Assembly (NCBI GenBank): GCA_027579435.1
Contig: JANBPK010000935.1
Coordinates: 1-64,000, forward strand
Origin: Candolleomyces eurysporus
Lineage: Eukaryota; Basidiomycota; Agaricomycetes; Agaricales; Psathyrellaceae
DNA length: 64,000 nucleotides
Direction: 5' to 3'
The notes beneath the pieces are model-generated. The model saw only the letters and a program-made list of their open reading frames with translations. It made no database searches and was not told where the DNA came from. Positions 44,906 to 56,030 of this stretch are shown here, in pieces. The position numbers and the translations under genes were made by a program. Each line of letters begins with the position of its first letter. Position 1 is the first letter of the stretch.

Positions 44906-45307
44906 ATCTCCATCAAAGTAGTGGGCTAGTAATAAACACAGTGCATAACTTGAGTCACCGTAACCCGGTGGAGTACATGGTGCCCCACACTCTACCCCGT
45001 GCTAAACAGCAACGAAGAAAGGCTCACAGTGGGACCTAGACATCGTCAACTGAGCGTTACTCTTTCCAATCACGGTCTCTAGAGAGTTACCACAAAGCCC
45101 ATGAACGCTTAAACGGTCAGTACTGTATGATAATAGTAGTAGTAGTACATGTTCGGATACGATCGAAAGAAAGATATCTCGGTGCTTGCTGGCTTGAAGG
45201 CATTAGTCTGAAGGCATTAGACGTTCATTTTGGTGGGATATATTAAATGCCGACGGGGTTCCTCCGTCAGTTCGAGACATTCAGAGGCCTGGTGACTGGA
45301 TGAATCC

Positions 45308-48244
45308 TCAGATCAACAACCCGGACAGGGTTGCGGCAATGAGGGATAGAGCGAACGCTGGCCAGCTGGTCATAACCCTTGTACCTCCACTGGTGCTTGA
45401 GCTTCCACCACTACGACCACGACCGCCACGACGAGCAGCAACAGCAGCTGCTGCTACGCCGTCCAGGAGACTGGGGCACTGCGGCGCCGTAAGAACATCC
45501 CCATAGTTACTGGTCACCCATAGCAGAACTCCATTGGTCCAGCCAAACCCAGCCTAAAAGTTAAGCAAGAAGTCCGGTCATGAGCACAATTAGCCAAACT
45601 CATGCTCTAAGAACATATACCTGCACAGTGTATTCTCCACCACGGCCAGCGGAATCGATGTCGAGATTAGAGAACTTCTCAAACATCTGGATTTGTAGTG
45701 AGTGGTATTGAACAAGCGTGCGAGGTCATAAGATCAGGGCGACGACTTACATGGCCAGAACTGGAGGTACTATCAGTTATATTCAACTCTTCGTCCGACC
45801 GCCTTGGTAAGAGATTTGGGATTGATCCTCCAGTCGCATACCTAGAACAAGCCAATCAGGCACAGTACGGAGCCCGAGCGAGAAAAAGTCATCTTACCAG
45901 CTGCAAAAGGTGCTCGCATAATACCGATTAGCAAGTTCTCTTTCCAACGCAGCCGTCCATCTTTCCGAGCCTGTGCTTGCATTCCCACCGTTGGTGACTG
46001 TGCCGTTCAGTAGGTTAATGTCAGCGCCAGCTCCGGTTGCGGTCGCATTTTGCGTCGCTGTAATTGGCTGTCCCGGAAGCTCTGTCTCGCTCACACCCAG
46101 TTGACCAGGTGGGAGCAGCGCAAAGGTGGACTGGCCATCTGGACGCGAAGGGAGTGGTCCTGAGGATACGTTGCTCGGCAGCCGGTGCAAGGCCTTTAAG
46201 GCAATGTATTGATGCTGCGGCCAGGTGTTGGGTGCGTCCCTAGTCAGTAGTAGGAAATCAACCCAGATCATGAAACGACCGCGAGATATTATAACCTTAC
46301 CATTGTAGGGATGTATCGACAAATGTGGCCGGATACGTTCCATTGTAGCGATTAAGGACGAGGTGGATGGAAGAGAAGGCCTGATACGCAGCTTGTGCAC
46401 TCCCGCGTACCTCGTCAGGAATGATCCCAACCCAGAACGGGTAAAAGGTTGCTGCTGTCAGCATTTGGTTTCTCGCGTTTGTGACTAGGTTAAAGTCATA
46501 GAATGCGAGCTGAAAGTGAATAAATTAGTGTCACAGTTTGACCAACTTGAGAGAAAACCTTACCTTCTGTTCATCCCACAGCAGATCGAGCACACCTGCG
46601 CGAAGGGCGTTGGCTGCAGCAACATGTCTCGACCGGGCAGTTGAATTGCTATTTCCGTACAAGTCTTCGAGAGCAAGGTGTGCTCCATCTTCGAAACAGA
46701 TCGAAAAAGGGAAATTTTGAAAAAAGAGATGAGAGAACGTACAAAGGACACTGTTCAAGTCAACAGCAATGGTGCGACGAACATTCAAATCCCTCAGCGT
46801 TGCGTTTGCTGGTCCATGGGTGAACCACCGAGCGGTATAATCCCATCCAGATTCGGCACCACTGGCCAACTCGGCGTACAAAGCTGCACGTTGCGTTTCA
46901 TTGAGAGAAGGTAGATTAGGATCATTGGCTGTCGTGTAATCTATATATGTATAACGGAGTCAGTCAAAGATCCAGCCTTGGAGTGTCCAGGTTACCTGTC
47001 AAATAGGACTCCGGCCTGGGCGCACTATTTGTCACGGAATAACGATACACCTTGTGCTTATCGTTTGTGAAGGGACTTCTAACAGAGACAGATCGCTCGC
47101 GATCCCACCAAGCTAGCTCTTTCTGCAATGAATGTCAGCGCTTTGGTGAGTTCAGTGGTGGCCAATACGCGCCTCAGCCAGGGGTAGAGCTCTCGCCAGA
47201 ATGCTCCTATCACCAGTCACCGTGACATAACGATGGAGCATCTACAATGGAAGGTTAACAGACTCCATTCAGAGCAGAGGTGGGGCATACCTGGATGAAC
47301 ACTGGAAGCTGGGATCGGTCGAGATCTAAAGGAGAGGATGACGTCAATCTGGAAGTTTGTGTGAACGATCCGAACACAACGTACAGTAGATGCGACCACC
47401 GTTGGGAATGAAGCCAATAGTATCTAACTGGTCCATGAAGTTCTGGAGTGTGGCATTGGCGATGTCGTAAAGCTCAGACTCTAACAGCCCCTCGACGATC
47501 CAGAAACTGTCCCAGTAATACTGCTCCCTGAACCTTCCACCTTAACGAGCAGTCAGCCAAACTTCCTGATTGAAACATACCATCTCACTGACCTGGTACG
47601 ACAAAGGTATGGTTGAGAGGGATGAGCGAACTCTCACATCGGTTGCTATTCCCACATAGCGCCGAAGAGTTTGTTCTCCGAACGAGTTGCGTCCAAAATC
47701 CGTGCACTGTCTGAGCGAACGCCCTGACTAAGGGATCAGTAACATTGCTCAAAAATGCAGGTTCGGGGTTGAAGTTTTGCAATGTAATTGCTTCCAGTTC
47801 CTGGCCTTCGCCGGTGAAATCCTCCTGCAGGAAAGTCACCAATTGGCCATAGACAGTGGTGTTTGTGGAAATATTGCGGAAATCGTTCAAAACTTCTCGA
47901 GGCGGTTTGCTCGTGGGCTTGTCAACAAAGGTTTTGTCATCTTGGTAGAGGTGAGCAACGTTCACGGTTTGAAGAAGCTGATAAGAACAATTAGCATGGA
48001 GAAATTCAGGAGCCTGAACCTTGCGGGTTACCTCTCCTGAACAAAAGATATCCGACGGACACCATGCTTGCCTCGGAGGTAAAGCCGCTTGCGAGGGCAA
48101 CGGCGAACCCAAAGCGGCTGAAGGACTAGGTGTAGCCGTCGTGACCACCTCGGTAGTCGTCGTTGACTGGGAAGAAACCCAGGAGAAAGTCAGAAACAGT
48201 GGCCAAAACTTGCTGGTCGCCAAAAGCGACTTCATTTGAGGCAT
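45308..48244 (-). CDS. Secreted trehalase, glycoside hydrolase family 37, with likely GPI anchor
   Basis: About ten exons on the reverse strand. Trehalase hydrolyses trehalose to two glucose molecules. The N-terminus has a hydrophobic signal sequence (MKSLLATSKFWPLFLTFSW) after the first ATG at 48244 or the one at 48235. The GH37 signature PGGRFREQYYWDSFW spans an intron near 47590-47540, followed by GFIPNGGRIYYLDRSQLP. The second signature reads QWDAPNTWPQHQYIALKAL near 46260, and the C-terminal conserved GGEYTVQAGFGWTNGVLLW lies near 45640-45500. After that come an Ala/Gly/Ser-rich stretch and a hydrophobic end (WPAFALSLIAATLSGLLI), as in a GPI-attachment signal. It is therefore likely an extracellular or wall-bound trehalase of the non-regulated type, with many N-glycosylation sequons. 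Confidence 0.92.
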
Positions 48245-49734
48245 TCCGTCGAAGCGGCTGAAGATAGTTTGAGACACAAGCTCTGATTTATACTATAGGA
48301 GCATTTACTTTAGCAAGCCTCGACCGTTGGTCGCAGATCGAGAGAGATCCGGCCATGTGCACGTGGATCCCAGATGTTAATACCGATCGTATAAATAGAG
48401 TCATAGGATAATTTGGAAAGGGTTCCCGGAATATGTTGGAAGTTCTTCGATTTGATGCTTAGTTCCACAAAGAAGGGGTTATTCCGCGCTGAAACACGAC
48501 AAGAGGTCATGTACCTGCAGTACTACTACCTCTTTGTCGTATGTGTTTGCCCAAGAACCTATGGATATACCATATCATAGCAGCGGCACAATGTGATAGG
48601 AGCCTAGCACCAAAACGTCCAGAAACCTCTCCGTCATGGCACTTTGTTGAGCCCGAAGCTCATTTTCTGAGCTTATATTGTACAAAGACTCTGCACCAAA
48701 TAGTCCGAAATACCCAACCATATACAACACCCTATACTCTCAATACACGCTCTATGTGTATTTCTCAATCCGCGCACAGATATTGGGATATGGATAAGGT
48801 ATTTACCCTGTATGGTGTTGTAAGCAGTTGGAGCCTTAGAACCCCAAGTGGGGTCTTAGGCAGACAGAAGCCGCCTTTGACATCATTGTGAGAATCCTCA
48901 AAAGGGAACATACAAACACTGTGATGCCTCAATGACATATTCACTGACCAGCGACTGGTCTATGAGCCACGGTTGTGCCATGCTAAACTCTTTCAGAACG
49001 GTGGGTCAGTGGAGTTTCCGCTGCGGATAAACATCTTTGAGAACCAATGTTCAAGCTCCCATGGAGAGTGGTAATGGGGACAGATGGCCATCTAACAAGT
49101 TCGGCTGAGATGCGCACGAATGGAGCAGACACTGGTGTGAAATCAAACCTGGGGAGCAGGGGAAGATGCATTACCTGATGTCCAAGGCTGCCTGAAGCCA
49201 TATTCAGGCAGACGGTGAAGCCATCTATTCATTAATGAGCTGACGAAGGGATCCCCAGTCGAGTACTCACCTTGCATGATCGCCAGTTGAAGCCTCTTGG
49301 CAGCCATACCAATACGAAGCATATTTCACTCCGAGTTTGACGCCCGGAACAGAATTCTATGCAGCTCGCAAACGCTACTGCATCATGTTTCCTAAATGCT
49401 TGGAAACTGATTTCCACAGGAAAACCTGGACAGGTCAACCGACAATTGTTTGCTCTTCCCAGGGCTAGTTTCATTACGCTGGCTCTCGTTGAATCCGATG
49501 TCGAGTTCTAAAGTCATCAAGATGTATACAAGCTTGGTTATCTCCTCGAGTTCTCCATGAANTTTTTATGAGAACATCCGCATCCCGCGGGTTCGTGGTT
49601 GCTACTTGGACCGTCGCAGGCTGGCGGGGATGATCGCTCACTTTTCAAGCCCGGTGCCCATTACACCCGTCACGCCAGTACTGAAGAATGACCCCGATAT
49701 ATTCGATACGCTGTGAGATATCGAGGACGTCGCG
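48245..49734. other. 1.5 kb intergenic region, no supported gene
   Basis: Short frames only. The trehalase promoter should lie at its left end and the transposon begins at its right end. One N before a T run at 49562. Confidence 0.5.
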
Positions 49735-49787
49735 TTCATTGGGAGCCAAGTCCGGGTCCTGGTCCAAAGTACGGTCCATGGTCCAAG
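49735..49787 (+). repeat. Left inverted repeat of the transposon
   Basis: Matches 55115-55167 in reverse complement at 44 of 53 positions, with the core GGTCCAAAGTACGGTCCATG differing at two bases. Three GGTCC motifs in the matched part, and a fourth and fifth close by, suggest a subrepeat array for transposase binding. Confidence 0.75.
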
Positions 49788-49974
49788 GTTGCCATGGTCC
49801 CACAGTTGTCGTCCTGCAAGCTCATTGCGAGCTCGTTGTTTGCTCGTTCGTTGTCGCCGTTGACAACGAGAGCATGCTTGAGGCCCCTCTCTTTTGTTTT
49901 CCCCTTTGTTGATTCATGCACGCCTGTATTTAATGCGAAAAATACTGTCTTTTTTGTCGCCACAACTTTCTTGC

Positions 49975-52111
49975 ATGACCACTCTTCCTCTCCAGACCCT
50001 CGTTTCTGCCTTCTTAGAGCATTCACAGCTCCTGGAGGGCATGACTCTTGACAATGTCACCCGATTTGTTGATCTTGCCTGTCTTCTGAAACCAACACTC
50101 GATCTTCCACATCTTCATTCAGTTCACAGCAACACTGCTTTGCCTCAGTTACCTCCTTATGTCAACGACTTTTTGAAGGCATGCTTAAATCTTCAGGACG
50201 CTAAGCCTCTTGAAGTACTGTGGACGGCTTTTCGAGAGATGATTTGGAGCGTCAAATATGATTACGGTCTTACACAAGCATTGGGGGCTAAATATCTTGG
50301 CCTTTTCTTGCAGCATGGCCCATCGCGACGTCTAGCCTATTATCATTTTCTCCCACCAAAACGTACATGTCTTGATCCCCATTGCTTGCAGTACCTCCGA
50401 AGCAATAGGACTGTAGGCAGGGAGCGCGAGCTGGGTGAGGCAATTACTGTACCGGTGATTGTGTTCACACAGGATTTTGGCCCAATCCCAGGTTACTCTA
50501 CCTCTCTGTACTGCCGAGGGTGTCACACACGCTACTATAACAACTACTATGTGCATAGAAGTGCCACGGCGCAGACATACTATGGTGACGAGCCTGATTT
50601 TCTTCAGGCTGCTGATCATTACTATATTGATGGTCAAACCTGTGAGCTCTTTTCGTCAATGATGGTCAATTCATGGTACGCCATAATCCATTTGTATTGT
50701 AAGTTGTTTGCTCTGACGGCACATACATATCAGGGTCTCAGCAACAAATTGTGCTAGAATCTATAATGAGGGACTTACAAAGAGCAAGTTTCTACAAGCT
50801 CTTCCTTTGGGCAGTAAAGGGCGAACAGCTCTGGATGTTGAGACCGTATGGAACGGGCTATTCCTTTACTGGCTTATCCAGGATGCTGTAGTGATGGGAA
50901 AACCTCTCGAACTCGACCATCAAGCAACATCGCAAGAGAATCGACTCAAGCCAGCCCTTCAAGTACGCAACCTTCGCAATATAGGACCTGGTCAACCTCA
51001 CTGGAATCACGCTTGTGATTTATGTTGCTCCATTGCTGGCAATGAAGATGGTGTTGAAACCTACCTACGCTCTGTTGTCGTTGATGGGGTAACAGTTGGC
51101 CGTCCATGTTGTAACGTCCATGACTGTATGGAGGAATTAGTCTCTGTCAAGCACCGCTACTGCCAAAAACATCAATTTTTTGATCAGCAGTGTGCGGTGA
51201 TTGCATGCGCTGCCAGTCGTGAGCAGGGATACCGAACCTGTGGTCTCCCTGCACACCGATCTTTAGATAACTGGGCAGACATGCAAGGAAAGGCTATGTT
51301 TCAACTTCGTCATCGACTTGCCCGGCTTCATGTGCTTCAACCAGACGATACCTTCTCCATCGGCTCATTGGATGATAGTATAAATGGAATTCCTGGGACC
51401 CACCTGCATTTAGATGAATCTATCGAGGTTGATGCCAATGGTCTGTGCGATGGGAAGCCTAATGAAGGTAATCACACCATGCGGGCACGATTTGGACGAC
51501 GAAGAACTCACAATGAAGAACTTTGTGTCGCCTCTTGTGGTGTTATCCTTGGACGGGCAACATTCTATGGATCTGAGGCACCCAATGGAGTACGAGTGAG
51601 TTGTTTTCGCTCTCATAAGATATATATACTAATCTTCGTTCTATTAAAGACCTTTCTGATGCGATTATTCCCAACAAAGTCATCCCTTCCTCACGTAATT
51701 TGGCACGACAACAACTGTAAAATCCGTGCAATGCTTGAAAACGATGAAAACCCCTATTTTCGAGATTATTTCAAGGATTGTGCTATGCCAGTTGACGTTT
51801 TTCACTTCAAATCAAAGCACAAGGAGTCTGATATTTTCTGTGGGACGTTCTGCAATCCATACCAGTGGGAGGAGCTTCGAACGAGTGATAACAGATGGCG
51901 CTTCAACTCATCTGCAGCAGAGCAAAGTAACGTCTGGTTTGGTGGATATCAAGCGGTGGTACGTGAGATGCAGGCTGTTCGATATGAGTTTTTTTTGGAT
52001 GAGATGATCCGAAGAAGGAACCAGTTTATGATTGCAGAATTGCGCCGCAGAGGGTGTTCGCCATATGAGATCCCAAGGGATGTACTTCTCCAGTCTGATG
52101 AAGCTCTTTGA
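49975..52111 (+). CDS. CxC5/CxC6 KDZ-type transposase
   Basis: Exons 49975-50675, 50734-51595 and 51650-52111 give about 674 aa with no stops. Two zinc-binding cysteine clusters known to accompany KDZ (Kyakuja-Dileera-Zisupton) transposases are visible. The first, CxC5-like, includes CLDPHC (about residue 132) and LYCRGCHTRYYNNYY (about 178). The second, CxC6-like, includes CDLCC (about 327), GRPCCNVHDC, RYCQKH and a following CAVIAC...TCGLPAH run. The C-terminal third resembles the RNase H-like catalytic core: VIWHDNNC (Asp, about 537), VDVFHFKSKHKESDIFCG and SSAAEQSNVWFGG (Glu, about 608). These acidic residues are candidates for the metal-binding triad. An alternative ATG at 49933 would add 14 residues. 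Open frames suggest recent activity. Assignment to the CxC5/CxC6 family is firm; the catalytic residue choice is inference. Confidence 0.85.
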
Positions 52112-52188
52112 TTTATCCCAACGTATTAGCTAGCCAATAATTACAAGAAACCGTTCATATAGATAAGGGTCCAGCAGTCCATTAATAA

Positions 52189-54883
52189 TTAATCTTCTTC
52201 ATCTGATGAAATAACGATAACCTCGGAGCCTTCAGAAAATTTTAAGATGGCAGTGTCATCGTCGGGCTCAGCCTTCACAATAGACAGTTCATCCAAAGTA
52301 TCTGATTGGTGCATATTATTGCCAAATTCTCTGCTCTCGTGGAGAGTTTTTGCTGCATCTACCAAAGACTGTGAGAGGTCTTCAGCAATGAGGTGCACAA
52401 ACAGGGTTGGGAGTACGACTTCTTCCAGCGTTGCATACCACGTCAAAGGCCTGAATTGGGAAAGACTGAACGAGTCCTCTGGGAGCATTTTCTGTAAAAT
52501 AGGCATGGCAATAAGAACACCATGCTCTCCATAGTATCCCGCACCCTGCTTGTGGAAAGTCATAAAACCCATACTGCGTAATTGACGATTTCCGGACCCA
52601 GTGTTGCGTGCCAATCTGGCTGTTTCAAGAAATTCATTTTGGCCATCAGCCTCTGGGTCCTCAACAAGCTCCCTTAGCACATCCTCTAGCTCTCCAATGC
52701 GCCGTTGCAGTTGCAAGAAATCTGGGCTCAAAGGCCAGCCCAGAGCCATGGCCTTTGGCAAGTGTTCCGTTTCAAATTGATGACGCTCACAGAAATTCAT
52801 GTATACAACAGCACTTCCGGAGCGAGCATCTGGATTTTCAAGGTTCTTTGCTGGACGAGTTCTGGGCAACAGCTCTTTGTGAAGCTTCCTCAAGGTACTG
52901 CTGGGTGGATTAGGCAATAGCTCGTCACAGTAGGGGCAAAGCTTCCCAAGTTCTGAGCTCCCTTGAGATGCGGCAGGCCCTGCATCCGAGCTTGGGTCCG
53001 AGTCAGAAAGATCTACCAGAGGGCTCTCAGGCTCGGGCGTCTCTAGTACAATTTGCTGGCGCTTCTNGGGGTTTTGGGGGTGGCGTCAACTTTAAAGCCT
53101 TTCCACGACGCGCGCGCATGTAGTTGGAAAACAGCCCTTTGGTAGTTCTCCTGTAATCAATGAACTCTTTGCGAAGGCTGGTCGATGATTTTGCCCATTC
53201 TGCCTTATGGAGGGAAAATGTACTCTTTGCGTAGCTAACCCCAGAGAAGACTCGGTTGAATGCAGTGCTCTGTAGATCGCCAGAGTTGCAGAGTTCCTCA
53301 ATGCGTCGGAGCCCCGAGCTGATGTCGCAAGTATAGAAGCTGCTGGGCCAAACAACCTTTGAACCCTGTGGTGTTTCTGCAGGCTTGAAAGCCGGTCTCT
53401 GCAATCTATCATCTTGCAGAGTCGACGGAGGTGAGGAGGGTGGAGAACACAAGCGATCTTTTGTAAGAAAGTTAATGTTCCGAGAGGGAGGGGATGAGGN
53501 TTTTTGATGACGAGGTCACCAGACTTGGAGGTGATCCAGCGCGAGAACTTGTAGCAGTGTTTGCTGTCAGACGAGGAGTCTTCTGTAAAGAAGATGCAAG
53601 CATTTGTCCAGGTCGCTTATTTACCGTCGGTCGGCGCTTTGGCTGGAGGTCATATTCATCCTGGATTCCAGGGCATTCGTCGTCTATCATGGCTCTTAGT
53701 AGGTTGTGACGGAGACGTAGGAGCAACGGATAGTCTTTATCCACTGGAACAGGATGGCTAGGGCCAATAAGCTTCCATTTACCATCGATGTATACATCAA
53801 TCTGCGAGTTCATGTTCATATCCGAAATGATGCTCGAGAATATATGTACAGAGCCAAACTGAAAGCGAGGATAGGCCTCAATATACTCCTCCAGTCGGAG
53901 AGGATCCTCGCCAGCCTGCAAAAGGTAGTCAGTAAAGGAAGGCAAGACTCAGAGAGCATACCGAGAGCGTACCGTACCTTATAGTAGACAACAAGCTGTA
54001 CCATCCGCTTCTCCATATTTTCCATCTCCTTTTGGCGTTGCTTCAGATCTTTGGTTTTCTCCGTGTCCTCGATTGCAGCATGATAGGCTGCCGACCATGC
54101 AGCTGGAAGTGGCTGCGCTAAGGTCCTTGGAGCACGATCACGAGAGAGGCTGGTATTTGCTGTTTGCGTCGCCATAGGAGACTCTATAGCAAGAGGCTGA
54201 GTCGGTCGCTGAATAGAAGATGATTGAGACAAGGGGAAAGGGGCTGGCCTCTGGCTGCTCGGTGGTGCAGCAGAAGGCGGAGGTGATGTCAACATAGCAG
54301 GCAGCGCAACAGCCGTGACTGTAGCAACGGCGTCTTGGCCATGCGAAATGCATCGCTCCCGCAGTTTCTGCGCTGCCACAGCCGCTGCTCGAGAATTCTG
54401 GCAGCATGTACGACACTTCTTCTCCACGCAATTCTGGTTGCCAGCGGTCCGCGTATGCTTCTGAGTATAGCAGTCATTGTTGGAACAGAAAATACGGGCG
54501 GATGACTGAGAGGCAGCAAAAGATTGGGAGGCAGAAGGCTGAGAAGAGGGGATGGGAGATACAGGGCGAAGGAGCCCCTGGTTGCCAAGTGGTGGATTCT
54601 GCAGGCGAGCAAGCAGATTGTTGGCGTCTTCCATCTTGTAGGCAGGTGTATGAAATATCGTCCAGCGACACTTAGTGTTAACGCACTGGAAGCCCGATGA
54701 ATTTCAGGAAGAATAAAAAGAAGGAAATGAGCTCACTGTTTGACAGATTGAACCACGGAGATGCTGCTTCTCAACTGCTCCCTGCCCGAGGTAAACTCGA
54801 AGCAATCCCATCAGTTGACCACAGGTAGGTGACTGGCACGTAGGCAAGGGGGTGACTTGAGGGTCTATGGATAGCTCTTCCAT
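52189..54883 (-). CDS. RTC4-like-domain protein, transposon partner gene
   Basis: Exons in coding order 54883-54737, 54685-53978 and 53915-52189 give about 859 aa, provided two single N characters (53500 and 53067) are extra bases; dropping both keeps one frame throughout. The N-terminus has paired cysteines (CQSPTCGQL, CQTCVNTKC) and then a second cluster, CSNNDCYTQ with CVEKKCRTCC and RERCISHG, probably zinc-binding. The middle is Ser/Pro/Ala-rich. The last 230 residues resemble the RTC4-like domain: LCPYCDELLP, YMNFCERHQFE, PKAMALGWP, GAGYYGEHGVLIA and VLPTLFVHLIAEDLS. RTC4 in yeast was named for restriction of telomere capping; its biochemical role is unclear. The gene converges with the transposase, 77 bases apart, and both sit inside the inverted repeats. 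It ends in an acidic SDEED tail. Role in transposition is inferred. Confidence 0.78.
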
Positions 54884-55114
54884 GGTGAGTTGATGACGGT
54901 GAGCCGTCCGATCCTTCTCGACATTTTATACCTCAACTGATGGAGCTTTGATGGTCTCGGGGTGCGGGTTCAAGCCAATCTAATAACTTTCTAAAGGAGC
55001 GGCAAAGGGAGGAATTCTGTGCATTGAGGAATAACTAGGCCAAGGAGGATACAAAGCAAAGGAAGAACAGCGACGACAATATAGACAACGGGCTGTGGGG
55101 CTGAATTTACCACG

Positions 55115-55167
55115 CTTGGACCGTGGACCGGACTTTGGACCGGGACCGGCACTTTGATCCCGATCAA
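55115..55167 (-). repeat. Right inverted repeat of the transposon
   Basis: Reverse-complement partner of 49735-49787, with the same GGTCC motif spacing. It lies about 230 bases upstream of the partner gene ATG, just as the left copy lies about 190 bases upstream of the transposase ATG, so both may also contain the promoters. Confidence 0.75.
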
Positions 55168-55868
55168 TCCGATATTCTGGAGATATCCATCAAGATCTAC
55201 AGGTTCTCGAAATTTAGTCTCTCCCAATTCATTTTCTTCTTTGTTGGGCTGTGAGCTACATCGACTTCCTGATGATCGTCAGGGTTGGTTGTGGTATTAA
55301 TGCAGGCTCCGCCGCTCGAATGACTGGAGAATGCTACGGCATTGATTGGTCCAAGAGGATTGAATCCTTCATAAACTCAGGGTATAGACCACGGCTGGGC
55401 ACAGCAATAGCCATGGTCCCGAAAAGGGATTGCTCTGAAGAGGAATGGCCTTACCCTTTGGCATCACAATTGCGCTCATTGTGCTCACATTCGTAGTTGT
55501 CACTTATCTTTATCGTTTCCTCATTGTATCGTCTGCATGGGTAGAATATATTTCCCAAAAGAACTATGGTCCGTCGTAATACTCGAGTCCTCCGAGTCGT
55601 AGCATGTCCATTGCGTGTCCGTTGAAGTGTATATATATCTTACCTAGGAGTAACGCCGCATCTTCTCGACCTCGCAGTGCGTATATTCATACAGTGGCCC
55701 CTTGCTTAACAGGAGGAAACACGAAGCAGCCTGGGTAAATAACAGAGGGTCCTAGCAGGCCTCAGTGCTCGTTCGATCCTCGGCTTTCGGCTCTACACAC
55801 GGGGATGATTGCTATAGGTCAGGCGCCTCAAAATCGGATGTTATGTTCTAAGAATTAGAACGTCAGTA

Positions 55869-55939
55869 TCGGATATGGTGTAACGGCTAACATTGCCGCC
55901 TCTCACGCGGCAGCTCGGGGTTCGATTCCCCGTATCCGA
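55869..55939 (+). tRNA. tRNA-Glu, anticodon CTC (second copy)
   Basis: Identical over all 71 bases to the gene at 14158-14228, with paired acceptor strands TCGGATA/TATCCGA, anticodon CTC and B box GGTTCGATTCC. A T run follows within about five bases. The F-box start codon is only 92 bases further on, so the two transcription units nearly overlap. Confidence 0.96.
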
Positions 55940-56030
55940 AAGTTTTTCGTGCATCTTCGTGGGAGTCCCAATTCGCTTTGCTGTCAAACGAAGAAGCTCT
56001 TGCTTCCACGTTGAATTCTCTCCCTCTCTC

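Larger units (their letters stand above)
49735..55167. mobile_element. KDZ-type DNA transposon with CxC5/CxC6 transposase and RTC4-like partner
   Basis: A 5.4 kb unit bounded by a 53-bp imperfect inverted repeat (49735-49787 and 55115-55167, 44 of 53 positions equal after reverse complement). The repeats hold several GGTCC motifs. Inside are two convergent genes that together fill the element: a transposase-like protein (49975-52111, +) and a partner (54883-52189, -). Another shared hexamer, GATATC, lies 12-20 bases outside each repeat (49717 and 55182), so true ends may be slightly further out. No target-site duplication could be fixed by eye. Confidence 0.75.
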
